DNA of 64,000 bases from Opitutus sp. GAS368 (GTDB taxonomy: Bacteria > Verrucomicrobiota > Verrucomicrobiia > Opitutales > Opitutaceae): contig NZ_LT629735.1 in the NCBI RefSeq assembly GCF_900104925.1, forward strand, positions 3,269,001 through 3,333,000, in the 5' to 3' direction. The position numbers and the translations under genes were made by a program. Position 1 is the stretch's first letter, and the number at the start of each line of letters is the position of its first letter. Of this stretch, positions 14,825-24,324 are shown one piece after another. Under the pieces are notes generated by a model. The model saw nothing but the letters and a program-made list of their open reading frames with translations, made no database searches and was not told where the DNA came from.

Positions 14825-16062
14825 ACATCGGACTCTCCACCTCGGTTATGCAGCGCGGCCGGAGCGGGGTGGCCCGGTATGTCCTCGCCCTGGTGCGGGC
14901 GCTGCTGCCGTCGGCCGGCCGGCACCGGTTCACGCTCTTCATGCTGGAGGAGGACCGCCCGTTGCTCGCCTTTGCGGAGCCGGCGATGGAACTGGTGACC
15001 GTGTCCGAGCGGTTCCGTCCGCCGGGCTGCGACATCTTCTGGCACCAGACGGTGCTGCCGCGGCTGGCGGCGCGGCACGCGCTCGACGTGCTGCACGTGC
15101 CCAGCTACCGCCGGATGCTGTGGGCGGCGCCCTGCGCGCTGGTGGCGACCATCCACGACCTGGCGCCTTTCCATGTGACGGGCAAATACGACCGGGCGCG
15201 CATGTTCTACGGGCGCGTGGTGGCCCGCCGGCTGGCGCGGCGACAGGACCGCATCATCGCTGTGAGCCAGGCGACGGCCCGGGACATCCACCGCCATTTC
15301 CAGGTGCCGTGGGAAAAGATCGACGCGATCCCCAACGGGCTCGATCACGACCGGTTCCACCCCGGCAACGCCGCCGTCGCCAAGGCCTGGGCCATGCTGC
15401 GCCACGGCGTGGCCCGGCCCTTCTTTCTTTACGTGGCCCGGCTCGAACATCCCGCCAAGAACCATGTGCGGCTGATCGAGGCCTTCAACGGCTTCAAGCG
15501 GCAGACCGGCTCGGACTGGCAGCTGGTGCTCGGCGGCGGCGACTGGCACGGGGCGGAGGTCATTCACGCCGCGATCCGCCGTTCGCCGCACGCGGGCGAC
15601 ATCCACTGCCTCGGCTTCGTGCCGGAGGCGGAGCTGCCGCGATGGTATCACGCGGCCGAGGCCCTGGTCTTTCCCTCGCTGTTCGAGGGCTTCGGCCTGC
15701 CGCCCCTGGAAGCGATGGCCTGCGGCTGCCCCGTGCTCTGTTCGACGCGCGGTGCGTTGGGCGAGGTGGTGGGGGAGGCGGCCGCGCTGGTGGATCCCGA
15801 GGACACGGGGGAATTGCAGCGCCAGCTCACCCGGCTGGCGGTCGACGGGGCCTGGCGGGCCACGCTGCGCGCGGCGGGCCTGACGCAGGCGGGCGGGTTC
15901 GACTGGGCGAAGACCGCCGAAGCCACGCTGGAAATTTACGCCCGGGCGGCGTTTGGCGACAAGGCCGGCGGACTGGACCCGGCGAAAGGCGCCGGCGCGT
16001 TTGGGCTGTCGGGGCTGTATTCCAGGGTGCGGGCGGGTGGCATCCGGAGAATCCTGCACTGA
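14821..16062 (+). CDS. Glycosyltransferase family 4 (GT-B), exopolysaccharide type
   Basis: This 413-residue protein has the two-domain GT-B layout. The N-terminal part has GRSGVARYVLALVRAL and IHDLAPFH. The C-terminal donor-binding part has FLYVARLEHPAKNHVRLIEAF, then FPSLFEGFGLPPLEAMACGCPV with the usual EX7E pattern. It should transfer a nucleotide-activated sugar to a lipid-linked or growing glycan at the cytoplasmic face of the membrane; donor and acceptor cannot be read from sequence. The start codon overlaps the stop of the WecG-like gene, so the two are co-translated and probably act on the same glycan. The last 35 or so residues are low in similarity and may be a poorly conserved tail. 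Confidence 0.9.
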   Translation: MNIGLSTSVMQRGRSGVARYVLALVRALLPSAGRHRFTLFMLEEDRPLLAFAEPAMELVTVSERFRPPGCDIFWHQTVLPRLAARHALDVLHVPSYRRMLWAAPCALVATIHDLAPFHVTGKYDRARMFYGRVVARRLARRQDRIIAVSQATARDIHRHFQVPWEKIDAIPNGLDHDRFHPGNAAVAKAWAMLRHGVARPFFLYVARLEHPAKNHVRLIEAFNGFKRQTGSDWQLVLGGGDWHGAEVIHAAIRRSPHAGDIHCLGFVPEAELPRWYHAAEALVFPSLFEGFGLPPLEAMACGCPVLCSTRGALGEVVGEAAALVDPEDTGELQRQLTRLAVDGAWRATLRAAGLTQAGGFDWAKTAEATLEIYARAAFGDKAGGLDPAKGAGAFGLSGLYSRVRAGGIRRILH

Positions 16063-16263
16063 CCGGAAACGGCCGGCTGCCCGGGAACACGGCACGATGA
16101 TCTGGCGTCCAATTTCCGGCTTAACTGCATTCTTGGGACCGTCGGCACCGGCGCCGCCCGCGTTGGTGTCCGGTCACCGGGTGCAGCCACACCGTCCGCA
16201 GGGCCGGCCGCGTCGGCCGGGCCCCCCCTTGGGACGCAACGCAGACAAGAGAAAGGAGAAACC

Positions 16264-17451
16264 ATGAAGACAGAAACTGAGAATCCCGCCCGGGCCCGGC
16301 ATCCTGCCGTCGGCCGGGGCCCCATCCTGGCCCTCGCCTTCGCCCTGATGTTTGGCGGCGTCACGAGGACAGTCGGCAAGGAGATGGAGTCGGAGCAAGG
16401 CGACCGTGCCCGCGAAGGTTTCAACAAGAAGGGCAATGTCCTGATCGCCGACCAGTTCAACAACCGGGTGATCGAGGTCGGTCCCGACGGCGGGATCGTC
16501 TGGTCGTTCGGCCTCGGGCCCACGGATTTCACCGAGAAATCCGTCATCGGCTGCAACGATGCTGAACGCGCCGGACGATTCACCCTCATGGCCGGCACCG
16601 GCACGCCGGGGGGCGTCATCCCGCAGAGTCCCAAGGGCGCACCGGACAACCGCGTGCTCATCGTCGACGAAGCGGGCAAGGTGATCTGGCAATACGGGCA
16701 GTTCGGGCAGACGGGCAACGGGCCCAACCTCCTGAACACCCCGGTCCAATGCACCCTGGTCCCCCGGATGCACGTCCTGATCACGGATCAGGGCAACAAC
16801 CGGGTGATCGAGGTGAATCCCAGGAAGGAGATCGTGTGGCAGTATCCGGGAACCAACCAGAACGCGGCGGACCAGCTCAACAGCCCGAACTCCGCGGAAT
16901 TGCTGGAGAACGGACACATCCTGATTGCCGACGAGAACAACCACCGGGCGATCGAGGTTGATCGCCAGGACAAGATCGTGAGCACCTTCACGGCGGGTGG
17001 CACGGTGAGCACCGTGGCATTCGCCAGCCGGCTGCCCAACGGTCATACGCTCCTGACCGATTCAGGCAACGCCCGCATCGTCGAGGTCGACCAGAAGGAC
17101 GCCGTCGTCTGGACCTACTTCACGAACAAGGCTGCGCTCAGTATTCCCGCCCCGCAGCCCACCCGGGCCGTGCGGCTGAAGAACGGCGACACGCTGATCA
17201 GCGACCAGTTCAACAACCGGGTGATCCGGGTCGATGCCAAGGGCACCATCGTGGCCAGCTTCGGCCTGCCGCTCGCGGGCGGGACCGGTCCGATCGGGAC
17301 CAATTCCGGGTATGATCTCACGTCCGCCCAGAAGGGTCTCTATGCACCTTATGACGCCAAGGTGATCGGTGACTACACCGGCCTGACCCGCCCGCGGGAT
17401 ATGGACGAAGATGACGACGACGAGCACGACGACGAGCACGGGAACGACTGA
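16264..17451 (+). CDS. Secreted NHL-like beta-propeller protein
   Basis: The protein is 395 residues, preceded by a strong ribosome binding site (GAAAGGAGAAACC just before the ATG). An N-terminal signal peptide is likely (hydrophobic stretch near residues 20-33). The body consists of about six repeats of the type ILIADQFNNRVIEV..G.IVW, each with an Asp-x-x-Asn-Asn-Arg turn, the hallmark of NHL/PQQ-like propellers. The tail is an acidic low-complexity stretch rich in Asp, Glu and His that could bind cations. The gene stands alone between the glycosyltransferases and a good terminator. Such propellers often bind proteins or glycans at the cell surface; no catalytic residues are seen. Confidence 0.8.
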   Translation: MKTETENPARARHPAVGRGPILALAFALMFGGVTRTVGKEMESEQGDRAREGFNKKGNVLIADQFNNRVIEVGPDGGIVWSFGLGPTDFTEKSVIGCNDAERAGRFTLMAGTGTPGGVIPQSPKGAPDNRVLIVDEAGKVIWQYGQFGQTGNGPNLLNTPVQCTLVPRMHVLITDQGNNRVIEVNPRKEIVWQYPGTNQNAADQLNSPNSAELLENGHILIADENNHRAIEVDRQDKIVSTFTAGGTVSTVAFASRLPNGHTLLTDSGNARIVEVDQKDAVVWTYFTNKAALSIPAPQPTRAVRLKNGDTLISDQFNNRVIRVDAKGTIVASFGLPLAGGTGPIGTNSGYDLTSAQKGLYAPYDAKVIGDYTGLTRPRDMDEDDDDEHDDEHGND

Positions 17452-17498
17452 ATCCTGAGGCCGGCCTGGCTCCGGTCCGTTGTCTTCCCTATCAGATG

Positions 17499-17533
17499 CG
17501 CCCGGTGCCGCATGCACCGGGCGTATCTTTTTC
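17499..17533 (+). terminator. Rho-independent terminator after the propeller gene
   Basis: A 10-bp perfect stem (17499-17508 paired with 17514-17523) with a 5-base loop is followed by TATCTTTTTCC. It lies about 50 bases after the stop. Confidence 0.85.
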
Positions 17534-17579
17534 CAATACCTCCTATCGAGGATTACCTATCGAAGTGGCGGCGAGGTGT

Positions 17580-17818
17580 GTCGGAACCTGACGGAGTAGT
17601 GCCAGGGAGTGGCTTCAAACCTCCGAAAAGGACCGCTAATGAGATTTCACCAAAGGCGAAATCCACGCTCACCGCTCCGACTGATCGTCTCCGCTGGTCG
17701 CTTGGGGTCTGCTGATCGCAGACCTTTCAGCCCGCGATTAGCGGGCCCCCGAAACCCACCGCGCAGACGATCAGCCGGAGCTGCACTCCGTAAAGTTCGC
17801 CTTTGGCGAAATCCTATT
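17580..17818. repeat. Composite hairpin repeat R4, copy a, with a stray MITE end in front
   Basis: Bases 17580-17605 match the right terminal inverted repeat of the element at 46678-46869. The segment 17609-17818 is rich in small hairpins (GATTTCACC/GGCGAAATC; CCCGCGATTAGCGGG). It starts with TTCAAACCTCCGAAAAGGACC, as in the end of R4 copy c at 28061-28399. Its right end is replaced by the MITE at 17819. No gene is seen between 17534 and 18590. Confidence 0.6.
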
Positions 17819-17986
17819 AGGGAGTGTTTTCAAACCCGGTTTGTCATCCTGAGCGAAGCGAAGGATCCACGGCAACGAAGGCCATATCGCGAGCGAACGC
17901 ATGGATGAGGATGTCGCTGCGCTCGGAACTTCACTTCGTTCAGAATGACAGGAAACGGGTATTTGTTGGGTTTGAAAACACTCCCT
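17819..17986. mobile_element. 168-bp MITE R1, copy 1
   Basis: Its 19-base terminal inverted repeats are exact: AGGGAGTGTTTTCAAACCC at the left and its reverse complement at the right. A copy of the same length lies at 47666-47833 with about four differences, and a left-half fragment at 25139-25216. No transposase is encoded, so it would have to be moved in trans. Confidence 0.82.
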
Positions 17987-18146
17987 GGTGGTGATCTTGG
18001 GTGGCGGGTCAGTTCCAATCTGGCGAACAAAGATGAAGCCCGCACTCCGTGCGGGCTTGAACCTGCACGGAGTGCAGGTTCCACCAAGCTGACCCACTAC
18101 CTGACCCTGCCTTGGCTTGCTCTGGCTGGACTGCCCTCGGGTTCAA

Positions 18147-18290
18147 GGGCCCGCTAATCGCGGGCAGAAAGGGCGGCGATCAGCCGCCCCCTGAGCCTGA
18201 CGGCGGAGGCGATCAGCCGGAGCGGTGAAAGTAGATTCCGCCGTTGGCGGAATCCTTTTAGTGGTCCCCCCTTCCGAGCTTTGAAAACAC
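18147..18290. repeat. Composite hairpin repeat R4, copy b (inverted, 5' truncated)
   Basis: Read on the minus strand this matches the left part of R4 copy c (28061 onward). It has the GTGTTTTCAAAGCTCGGAAG end, the perfect hairpin GATTCCGCC/GGCGGAATC and the CCCGC-GATTA-GCGGG hairpin. The remaining bases up to 18590 hold no recognisable gene. Confidence 0.6.
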
Positions 18291-18590
18291 GCCCCAGCAG
18301 TCCCGGGGATCGGTCGAGCGCCTGCCTGAACGCGCCGCCGGACGGGGGGTGAAGCGGTCGAGCCTGCCATTTGGGGCGGCTGGGAAATCAGCCGGGGCAT
18401 CGATGGGTTTGTTCTGGGGTGAACGCTCCAGTCGTTTCCTTGCCCATCCGGCTCTGACGCGCGCGGGTTTCAACTGCCGGCGTTTCCTGAGCCAACCCGA
18501 TAATTTCCGCCGGCTTCCGGGACTAGAATGTGCGCAGTCGGTCGCAACCGTGGCCGGCGAAGTATCAACCCGAAAACAAAGGATAAGCGT

Positions 18591-19709
18591 ATGAATGCTA
18601 TATGTGGGCGTCCCGGACGCCTGATTCCCGCCGGTGTGATGACGGCCCTGCTGGGCTGTTGTCTGATCGGCGCACGGGTGGAGGCCGCGTCAACGGCCTC
18701 CACCACTTACCAGGGCCAGGCGAGCATCGTGGTGATAACGAACAGCAATTCGCTCCCCGGAGGCTCGCTCTTGCTCTGTGACACGGGACCGCTTCCGAGC
18801 ACGGGTGGTTCCCTCGAACAGACGGTCTCGAACGTAAATGTCGCCAACGGCGGCCTGGTCATCGCCATGGCCCGGGCTACGACGGTGGGCGATGGGCCCC
18901 AGACGTTGTCGGATACCGTCATGACCGGCTTCAGCGTCGAGCTCATGCCGCCGAATGGCGGCATGTCGCTCGTCACGGCCGACTTTGTCGGCAGCACGGC
19001 GACCGCCACCTGCGACAAGAACGGCAAGGCGTCGGTTTCCGCCAGCGTCAACATCCAGAACCTGGTCGTCAACGGCCAGGCGGTGACGGTGACCGGCGCC
19101 GCCAACCAGGTGGTGCCCTTCCCCGGCGGCCGGATCGTCATCAATGAGCAGGCCAGCGACGTAACCAGCGGCTCGGGCGTGATCACGGTGACGGCCCTGC
19201 ACGTCATCGAGGATGGCTGTCTGAACGGCCTCTTCGGTTTCGCGCAGGCCGGCATCACCTGCCCGAGCAGCGCGCCGCCCCCGCCCCCTAGCGCCTGCGG
19301 CAAGCTTACCGGCGGCGGCTGGATCACCGGCACGCCTTCGGGGGCCAAGGGCACGTTCGGCGTCAGCGGCGGCATCAAGGACGGGGCGTTCTGGGGTCAC
19401 CTCGAATACATCGACCATGACACCGGCATGAACGTCCACTCCACAGCCGTGACCGGCTTCACCATCGATCCTGCCACGCCGAACTGCGCCACGATCACCT
19501 ATAACGTGGACATCAACGGCGTCTCGGGCGGCACGGCGACCGTCGTCGCCTGCGACAACGACGACACCGGCCACGGCGAGCAGGGACCGAAGGACAGCTT
19601 CAGCATCAGCGTGTCCAACGGTTACTCGGCCGGTGGAAATCTGGGCGGTTCGGATCCGGGCGGCGGCACCATCCAGATGCACAAATGCCCGCCCGGCTGG
19701 ATGAATTAG
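18591..19709 (+). CDS. Secreted choice-of-anchor P protein with post-COAP-1 domain (paralogue 1)
   Basis: The protein is 372 residues from ATG 18591, preceded by AAAGGATAAGCG. A signal peptide (about residues 1-32) is followed by a beta-rich choice-of-anchor P domain (about 35-225) with VVITNSNSLPGGSLLLCDTG, NLVVNGQAVTVTG and RIVINEQ. A C-terminal post-COAP-1 type domain (about 240-365) has GGGWITGTPSGAKGTFGVSG, GHLEYIDHDTG and SISVSNGYSAGGNLGG. The same two-domain protein is encoded at 32798. These families are named from secreted bacterial proteins with varied C-terminal anchors, but here the chain ends shortly after the domain with no visible anchor or sorting tail. The function is unknown; a matrix or surface structural role is inferred. 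A start at 18528 would add a non-signal leader and was rejected. Confidence 0.82.
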   Translation: MNAICGRPGRLIPAGVMTALLGCCLIGARVEAASTASTTYQGQASIVVITNSNSLPGGSLLLCDTGPLPSTGGSLEQTVSNVNVANGGLVIAMARATTVGDGPQTLSDTVMTGFSVELMPPNGGMSLVTADFVGSTATATCDKNGKASVSASVNIQNLVVNGQAVTVTGAANQVVPFPGGRIVINEQASDVTSGSGVITVTALHVIEDGCLNGLFGFAQAGITCPSSAPPPPPSACGKLTGGGWITGTPSGAKGTFGVSGGIKDGAFWGHLEYIDHDTGMNVHSTAVTGFTIDPATPNCATITYNVDINGVSGGTATVVACDNDDTGHGEQGPKDSFSISVSNGYSAGGNLGGSDPGGGTIQMHKCPPGWMN

Positions 19710-19827
19710 CATCCTTGTTGCATCCGTGCGGCCTGGGCCGGGCCCGGAGGAAAGCTGTTTCCCTGCGGGCCCGGCTTCAGGTGCGCCCGGACCACTCTTG
19801 TCCTGCAACCCATCACCCCTTGCGATC

Positions 19828-21105
19828 ATGAATCCCCTGACTTTTCCGCTCCGGCTGGCGCTGACCGCCCTGGCCTTGGCTGCCGCCCTGGCCGCGCGCG
19901 CCGACCTTGTCACCGATTGGAACGCGCGGGCGCTCGGCGCCATCCGGGCCGGCCGCACGCCGCCGCCGATGGCCGCGCGCAACCTGGCCATCCTCCACGT
20001 GGCGATCTTCGACGCCTGCAACGGCATCGGCCAGAACTGCGAACCGTATTATGTGACGACGAAGCCCGCCGGCGTCGCCTCGAAGGAGGCGGCCATCACC
20101 ACCGCGGCGCGGCGCGTCCTCGTCAATCTCTTCCCCGCGCAACAGGCGGCCTTCGAGGCGGCCGCGGCGGCGGAGCTGTCCGCGCTCGCCGACGGCCCGG
20201 CGAAGAACACCGGCACCGCCTGGGGCGAGACGGTGGCCGCTGCCATTCTGCAATGGCGGGCCAACGACGGCGCGAATCTGACCGTGGCCGGTCCGCCGAT
20301 CACGGGTGCCCCGGGCAGCTGGGTGCCGACGCCGCCGGCGTTCGCCCCGGCGCTGCTGCCCAACTGGCCGCAGGTCCTGCCCTTCGCGATGACGGGCCCG
20401 GCGCAGTTCCGTCCGATGCCGCCGCCGGCGCTCGCCACGGCGCAGTGGGTCGCGGATTTCAACCGCACCAAGGACTACGGCCGCAGCGACAGCACCATCC
20501 GCACTGCCGACCAGACGGCCATCGCGCGCTTCTGGGCCGACGGCGGCGGCACCGCCACGCCGCCCGGCCACTGGAACATCATCGCCCGGGACGTCGCCCT
20601 CCAGCACGGCAACACGCTCGATGAAAACGCCCGGCTGTTCGCCCTGCTGAACATCGCGGAGGCCGACGCCGGCATCGTCGCTTGGGATTGCAAATACGCC
20701 TACGATTCCTGGCGCCCCATCACGGCGATCTGGAATGCGGACCAGGACGGCAACCCGGATACGATGCCGGATGCAAGCTGGACGCCGCTGCTGGTCACCC
20801 CGCCGTTCCCGGAATACATTTCGGGCCACAGCACGTTCAGCGGCGCGGCCGCGGCCGTGCTGGCGGCTTTCTATGGCTCCGACGACATCGCCTTCACCAC
20901 CGCGGCCGAGGATCCCCCGGGGCAGACCCGGTCGTTCGCCTCGTTCTCGCAGGCGGCGATGGAGGCCGGCATGAGCCGCATCTACGGCGGCATCCATTTC
21001 ATGTCGGCCAACCTGAGCGGCCTCGCCTGCGGTGCCGCGACCGGGGGCTATGTCATGGACAACTTCCTCCGGCCCCGGCCGGGCGAATCGCACCGCGGGC
21101 ATTGA
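19828..21105 (+). CDS. Secreted vanadium-dependent haloperoxidase / PAP2-like enzyme
   Basis: The protein is 425 residues with a clear signal peptide (about 1-24, ending near ARA). The C-terminal half carries the vanadate/phosphate-binding pattern of the haloperoxidase/acid phosphatase superfamily in order: KYAYDSWRP (K-x6-RP), ISGHST (SGH) and SRIYGGIHF (SR-x5-H). It would act in the periplasm or outside the cell, either oxidising halides with peroxide or hydrolysing phosphate esters; the motif set alone does not separate the two. The gene lies between the choice-of-anchor P gene and an S8 peptidase gene 14 bases downstream, probably in one transcript. The upstream in-frame extension to 19726 lacks a signal peptide at its start and was rejected. 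Confidence 0.82.
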   Translation: MNPLTFPLRLALTALALAAALAARADLVTDWNARALGAIRAGRTPPPMAARNLAILHVAIFDACNGIGQNCEPYYVTTKPAGVASKEAAITTAARRVLVNLFPAQQAAFEAAAAAELSALADGPAKNTGTAWGETVAAAILQWRANDGANLTVAGPPITGAPGSWVPTPPAFAPALLPNWPQVLPFAMTGPAQFRPMPPPALATAQWVADFNRTKDYGRSDSTIRTADQTAIARFWADGGGTATPPGHWNIIARDVALQHGNTLDENARLFALLNIAEADAGIVAWDCKYAYDSWRPITAIWNADQDGNPDTMPDASWTPLLVTPPFPEYISGHSTFSGAAAAVLAAFYGSDDIAFTTAAEDPPGQTRSFASFSQAAMEAGMSRIYGGIHFMSANLSGLACGAATGGYVMDNFLRPRPGESHRGH

Positions 21106-21119
21106 AGCTTCACCCGGCC

Positions 21120-22805
21120 ATGAATACGCCCCGCTTGCTTTTTCTGCGTCACGCCGGCCACGCCCGCCAGTTCGCGGCGCATCTCGGCGCCGGCCTCATC
21201 GCCCTCGTGCTCGTGCTCGGCGCCGCGCCGGCCCGAGGGCAGGGCGGCGGCAACCCGGCCGCGGCCGCCTCCTACTGCGGCGACCGGCTGCTGGTGAAGC
21301 CGGCGGTCGGGGCGGATCTCGCGCTCCTGCACGGACGGCTTGGGGCCGCGAAGCTGCGCGAGTTTCCGGAGATCGGCGGACTGCAGGTCGTGCAATTGCC
21401 GGCCCGCGCCGACGTCCCGGAGCTGGTTGCCGCCTACCAACGGAGCGGGCTGGTGGAATACGCCGAGCCCGACTTCATCGTCCACGCCCTCCTCACGCCG
21501 AACGATTTCCGCTACTGGGACGGCTCGCTCTGGAATCTGCACAACACCGGCATCTACGGCGGCACGCCGGGGGCCGACATCCATGCGCCGCAAGGCTGGG
21601 ATGTGCAGCACACCGCGCCGAACATCATCGTCGCCGATGTCGACACCGGCGTGCGCCTGACGCATGAGGACATTGCGCCCAACCTCTGGACCAACCCCGC
21701 GCCGACCATCGGCGATGTCCACGGCATCAACGCCATTACCGGCACCGGCGATCCCAGCGACGATTACGGCCACGGCACGCATGTCGCCGGCATCTTCGGG
21801 GCGGTGGGCAACAACGCCGTCGGCGTCGTCGGCGTGGCCTGGCAGGTGCAGATCATGGCGTGCAAGTTCATCGACGCCACGGGCAACGGTTCGATTTCCG
21901 ACGCCATCACGTGCCTCGATTACGCGCGCGCCCACGGGGCGAAGATCGTCAACGCCAGCTGGGGCGGCTACGGGTTCGCCTCGGCGGCCCTGTTTGACGC
22001 GATCGACAGCCTGCGCCACGCCGGAATCCTCCTGGTCGCGGCGTGCGGCAACGACAACAACGACAACGACACCAACCCGCTCTATCCCGCCAGCTACGCG
22101 CTCGACAACATCATCGCCGTGGCCGCCACGGACCGCACCGACAACCGGGCGTGGTTCTCCAACTACGGCGCGCGCACGGTGCAGCTCGGCGCACCCGGCT
22201 CGCCGGTCTTCTCCTGCTGGAACGGCTCCGATTCAGACTACCGCTACGACGACGGCACCTCGATGGCCGCGCCGCACGTGAGCGGCGCGTGCGCCCTCGT
22301 CTGGGCGCATTTCCCGGCCGAGACGTATCTCTCGATCCGCAACCGCGTGCTCGCCAACACCGATCCGCTGCCGTCGCTCGCGGGCAGGACCGTGAGCGGC
22401 GGCCGGCTCGATCTCTACCAGGCGCTGACGCATGCGCCGCCGGCCGTCAACCTGCCCACGGTCACCGTGACCGCTCCCGTGGCCGCCGCGTCGGAAAGCG
22501 GGCCGACGCCCGGGGTCTTCCGGATCTCGCGCTCTGGTGGCACGGCGAACCCGCTCACGGTTTATTACATGCTCACCGGCACCGCGCAGAACGGCGTCGA
22601 TTACCGGACACTCCCCGGCGCGGTCACGATTCCGAAAGGCTACGGTTCGGCGACCGTGACGGTGATGCCGGTCGACGCCCAGCCCAACGACGGCGCAAAG
22701 ACCGTCATCCTCACCCTCGCCGCCAACGCCGCCTACACCGTCGGCCGGGCCGACCGCGCCACCGTGACCATCGCGGACAACACCACCGCGCCGTCCCTGC
22801 CGTGA
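21120..22805 (+). CDS. Secreted subtilisin-like S8 peptidase with Calx-beta domain (paralogue 1)
   Basis: The protein is 561 residues. A signal peptide (about 1-40) leads into a fervidolysin-like N-terminal pro-region (RLLVKPAVGADL...YAEPDFIVHAL). The S8 domain follows, with catalytic Asp175 (DVDTG), His218 (HGTHVAG) and Ser381 (GTSMAAPH). A Calx-beta repeat ends the protein (about 450-558; FRISRSGG, GVDYRTLPGAVTIP). It is probably secreted and self-processing. Three paralogues lie at 28930, 30638 and 34432. A segment of about 330 bases (21640-21968) is almost identical to the paralogue at 30638 while flanking sequence diverges, suggesting gene conversion. The start 21120 gives a signal peptide; the longer in-frame extension to 20682 overlaps the haloperoxidase gene and was rejected. 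Confidence 0.88.
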   Translation: MNTPRLLFLRHAGHARQFAAHLGAGLIALVLVLGAAPARGQGGGNPAAAASYCGDRLLVKPAVGADLALLHGRLGAAKLREFPEIGGLQVVQLPARADVPELVAAYQRSGLVEYAEPDFIVHALLTPNDFRYWDGSLWNLHNTGIYGGTPGADIHAPQGWDVQHTAPNIIVADVDTGVRLTHEDIAPNLWTNPAPTIGDVHGINAITGTGDPSDDYGHGTHVAGIFGAVGNNAVGVVGVAWQVQIMACKFIDATGNGSISDAITCLDYARAHGAKIVNASWGGYGFASAALFDAIDSLRHAGILLVAACGNDNNDNDTNPLYPASYALDNIIAVAATDRTDNRAWFSNYGARTVQLGAPGSPVFSCWNGSDSDYRYDDGTSMAAPHVSGACALVWAHFPAETYLSIRNRVLANTDPLPSLAGRTVSGGRLDLYQALTHAPPAVNLPTVTVTAPVAAASESGPTPGVFRISRSGGTANPLTVYYMLTGTAQNGVDYRTLPGAVTIPKGYGSATVTVMPVDAQPNDGAKTVILTLAANAAYTVGRADRATVTIADNTTAPSLP

Positions 22806-22845
22806 ATTTTCGTTCCGCAGTCCAAACCACAAAAACAGAAATACC

Positions 22846-24255
22846 ATGAATCCGTCAAAATCCCGGCTCGCCCGCCTCACCCCATGGTGTGCGCTGGCCA
22901 GCCTGCTCGTCGGGGTCGCCGTCCTCGGCACCCGTGCGGTGGCCCAGACCACCGCCACCTCGTTCAGCGGTCAGGCGATCGCGGTCAACCTCAACGACAT
23001 TCACCAGCCCGTGCCCGGGCCCATCGTCGTCGCCGACACCGGCCCGCTGCCCGGCTCGGGCGGCTCGCTCTCGACCTCCGTCGGCGCGCAGAACTTCTAC
23101 AACGGCGACCTCACGTTGCAGAGCGCGAGCGCGTCCACCTCCGGCTCGGGCAACACCGCGACTTCCACGTCGTCGGTGCAGAGCCTGTCCATGATGTTCA
23201 TGGACGCGAATGGTGGCACCGATACGCTCTCCTTCGGTTCCATCAGCGCGAACGCTTCCGCCACGTGCGGGGCATCCGGCGCGACGACGAGCGGCGGTTC
23301 GCAGGTCAGCGGGCTCGTCCTCAACGGCCAGGCCGTCGCGGTCACGGGCGAGGTGAACCAGACGATCGCGTTCAGCGGCTTCACCCTGGTGCTCAACGAG
23401 CAGATCACCTCGGCCGGTTCCCTCACCGTCAACGCCATCCACATCATGGTGCCCGGCTGCATGGACGGCGTGATCTCCACCGCGCACGCCGACATCGCCT
23501 GCAGCAGCTGCCCGGTGTGTGTCGATCCCGCGCTCGGTCTCGGTTCCGCGGCCGGCTGCACGGTGTTGGAGCTGACCAACGCGCAGGTCTCCGTGACCGG
23601 CCCCGCCGGCGGCATCTTCGGCGACATGTGCATCGGCCCCAACGGCACGCTCTCGATGTCCGGCGACGAATTCGTGACCGGCACCATCCGGCTCAGCCCC
23701 GGCGCCAAGTTCAGCAACAGCAGCCACGGCACGGTGCACGTCCAGTATAACGCCGACCTGAGCGCCGAGATCCACGACGCCTACGCCGCCGCGGCCAACG
23801 CCTCCGCGCAGCCGTGCACGCAGACCTTCGCGAAGCTCGACGGCCAGAACGTGACGACCATCACCGGCAACGCCGGCCTCAACGTGATCTGCGTCCAGGA
23901 CGTCGTCATCGCCGGCAGGCAGATCCACGTCACCGGCCCGGCGGGGGCGAAGTTCATCTTCAACGTCTCCGGGAAATTCGTGCTCACCGGCGGCGGCGCG
24001 GGCCCGCAGATCCGTGCGAGCGGCGGCGTGCAGCCGAAGGACATCCTCTACAACATCATGGGCACCGGCCCGGATGTCGCCTTCTCCGGCGGCGGGGGCG
24101 GCGTGGACTGCTGCGCGGCCATTGTGGACGGCACCCTGCTGGCGCCCTACCGGAAGATCGCGCTGAGCCCCGGCCTGGTGAACGGCGAGGTGATCTCCGG
24201 GATGAACATCAGCATCGTCTCCGGCTCAAGCGTGACCTGCCCGTCATGCCAGTGA
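22846..24255 (+). CDS. Secreted choice-of-anchor P protein with ice-binding-like C-terminal domain (paralogue 2)
   Basis: The protein is 469 residues. A signal peptide (about 1-35) precedes a choice-of-anchor P domain (about 38-225; VVADTGPLPGSGGSL, GLVLNGQAVAVTGEVNQTI, LVLNEQIT) like those at 18591 and 32798. The C-terminal half is different: a repetitive beta region ending in IVDGTLLAPYRKIALSPGLV and NGEVISGMNI. This resembles the DUF3494 ice-binding or choice-of-anchor A beta-helix families, where this segment is a late strand of the helix. Two Cys pairs (CSSC, CPSC) suggest disulfides and an extracellular site. A role in surface adhesion or matrix is inferred; the exact family of the C-terminal half is uncertain. 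Confidence 0.75.
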   Translation: MNPSKSRLARLTPWCALASLLVGVAVLGTRAVAQTTATSFSGQAIAVNLNDIHQPVPGPIVVADTGPLPGSGGSLSTSVGAQNFYNGDLTLQSASASTSGSGNTATSTSSVQSLSMMFMDANGGTDTLSFGSISANASATCGASGATTSGGSQVSGLVLNGQAVAVTGEVNQTIAFSGFTLVLNEQITSAGSLTVNAIHIMVPGCMDGVISTAHADIACSSCPVCVDPALGLGSAAGCTVLELTNAQVSVTGPAGGIFGDMCIGPNGTLSMSGDEFVTGTIRLSPGAKFSNSSHGTVHVQYNADLSAEIHDAYAAAANASAQPCTQTFAKLDGQNVTTITGNAGLNVICVQDVVIAGRQIHVTGPAGAKFIFNVSGKFVLTGGGAGPQIRASGGVQPKDILYNIMGTGPDVAFSGGGGGVDCCAAIVDGTLLAPYRKIALSPGLVNGEVISGMNISIVSGSSVTCPSCQ

Positions 24256-24275
24256 AACCTGCGGCCTGAACCCAG

Positions 24276-24308
24276 GGCGCGCGGCGGACCACGCCGCGCG
24301 CCTTCTTT
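24276..24308 (+). terminator. Rho-independent terminator after the choice-of-anchor P gene
   Basis: A perfect 11-bp GC stem (24276-24286 with 24292-24302) and 5-base loop are followed by TTCTTT. It separates the secreted-protein transcript from the DUF1573 gene. Confidence 0.8.
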
Positions 24309-24324
24309 CCCGCCGGAATTCCCG

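Noticed and set aside
16236-16260. GGGACGCAACGC resembling part of a cyclic-di-GMP-I riboswitch
   Set aside because: The rest of the riboswitch core (the second paired arm and tetraloop receptor) is absent and the start codon follows too closely.
20682-21119. Upstream extension of S8 paralogue 1
   Set aside because: It lies within the haloperoxidase gene in another frame; the signal peptide starts at 21120.
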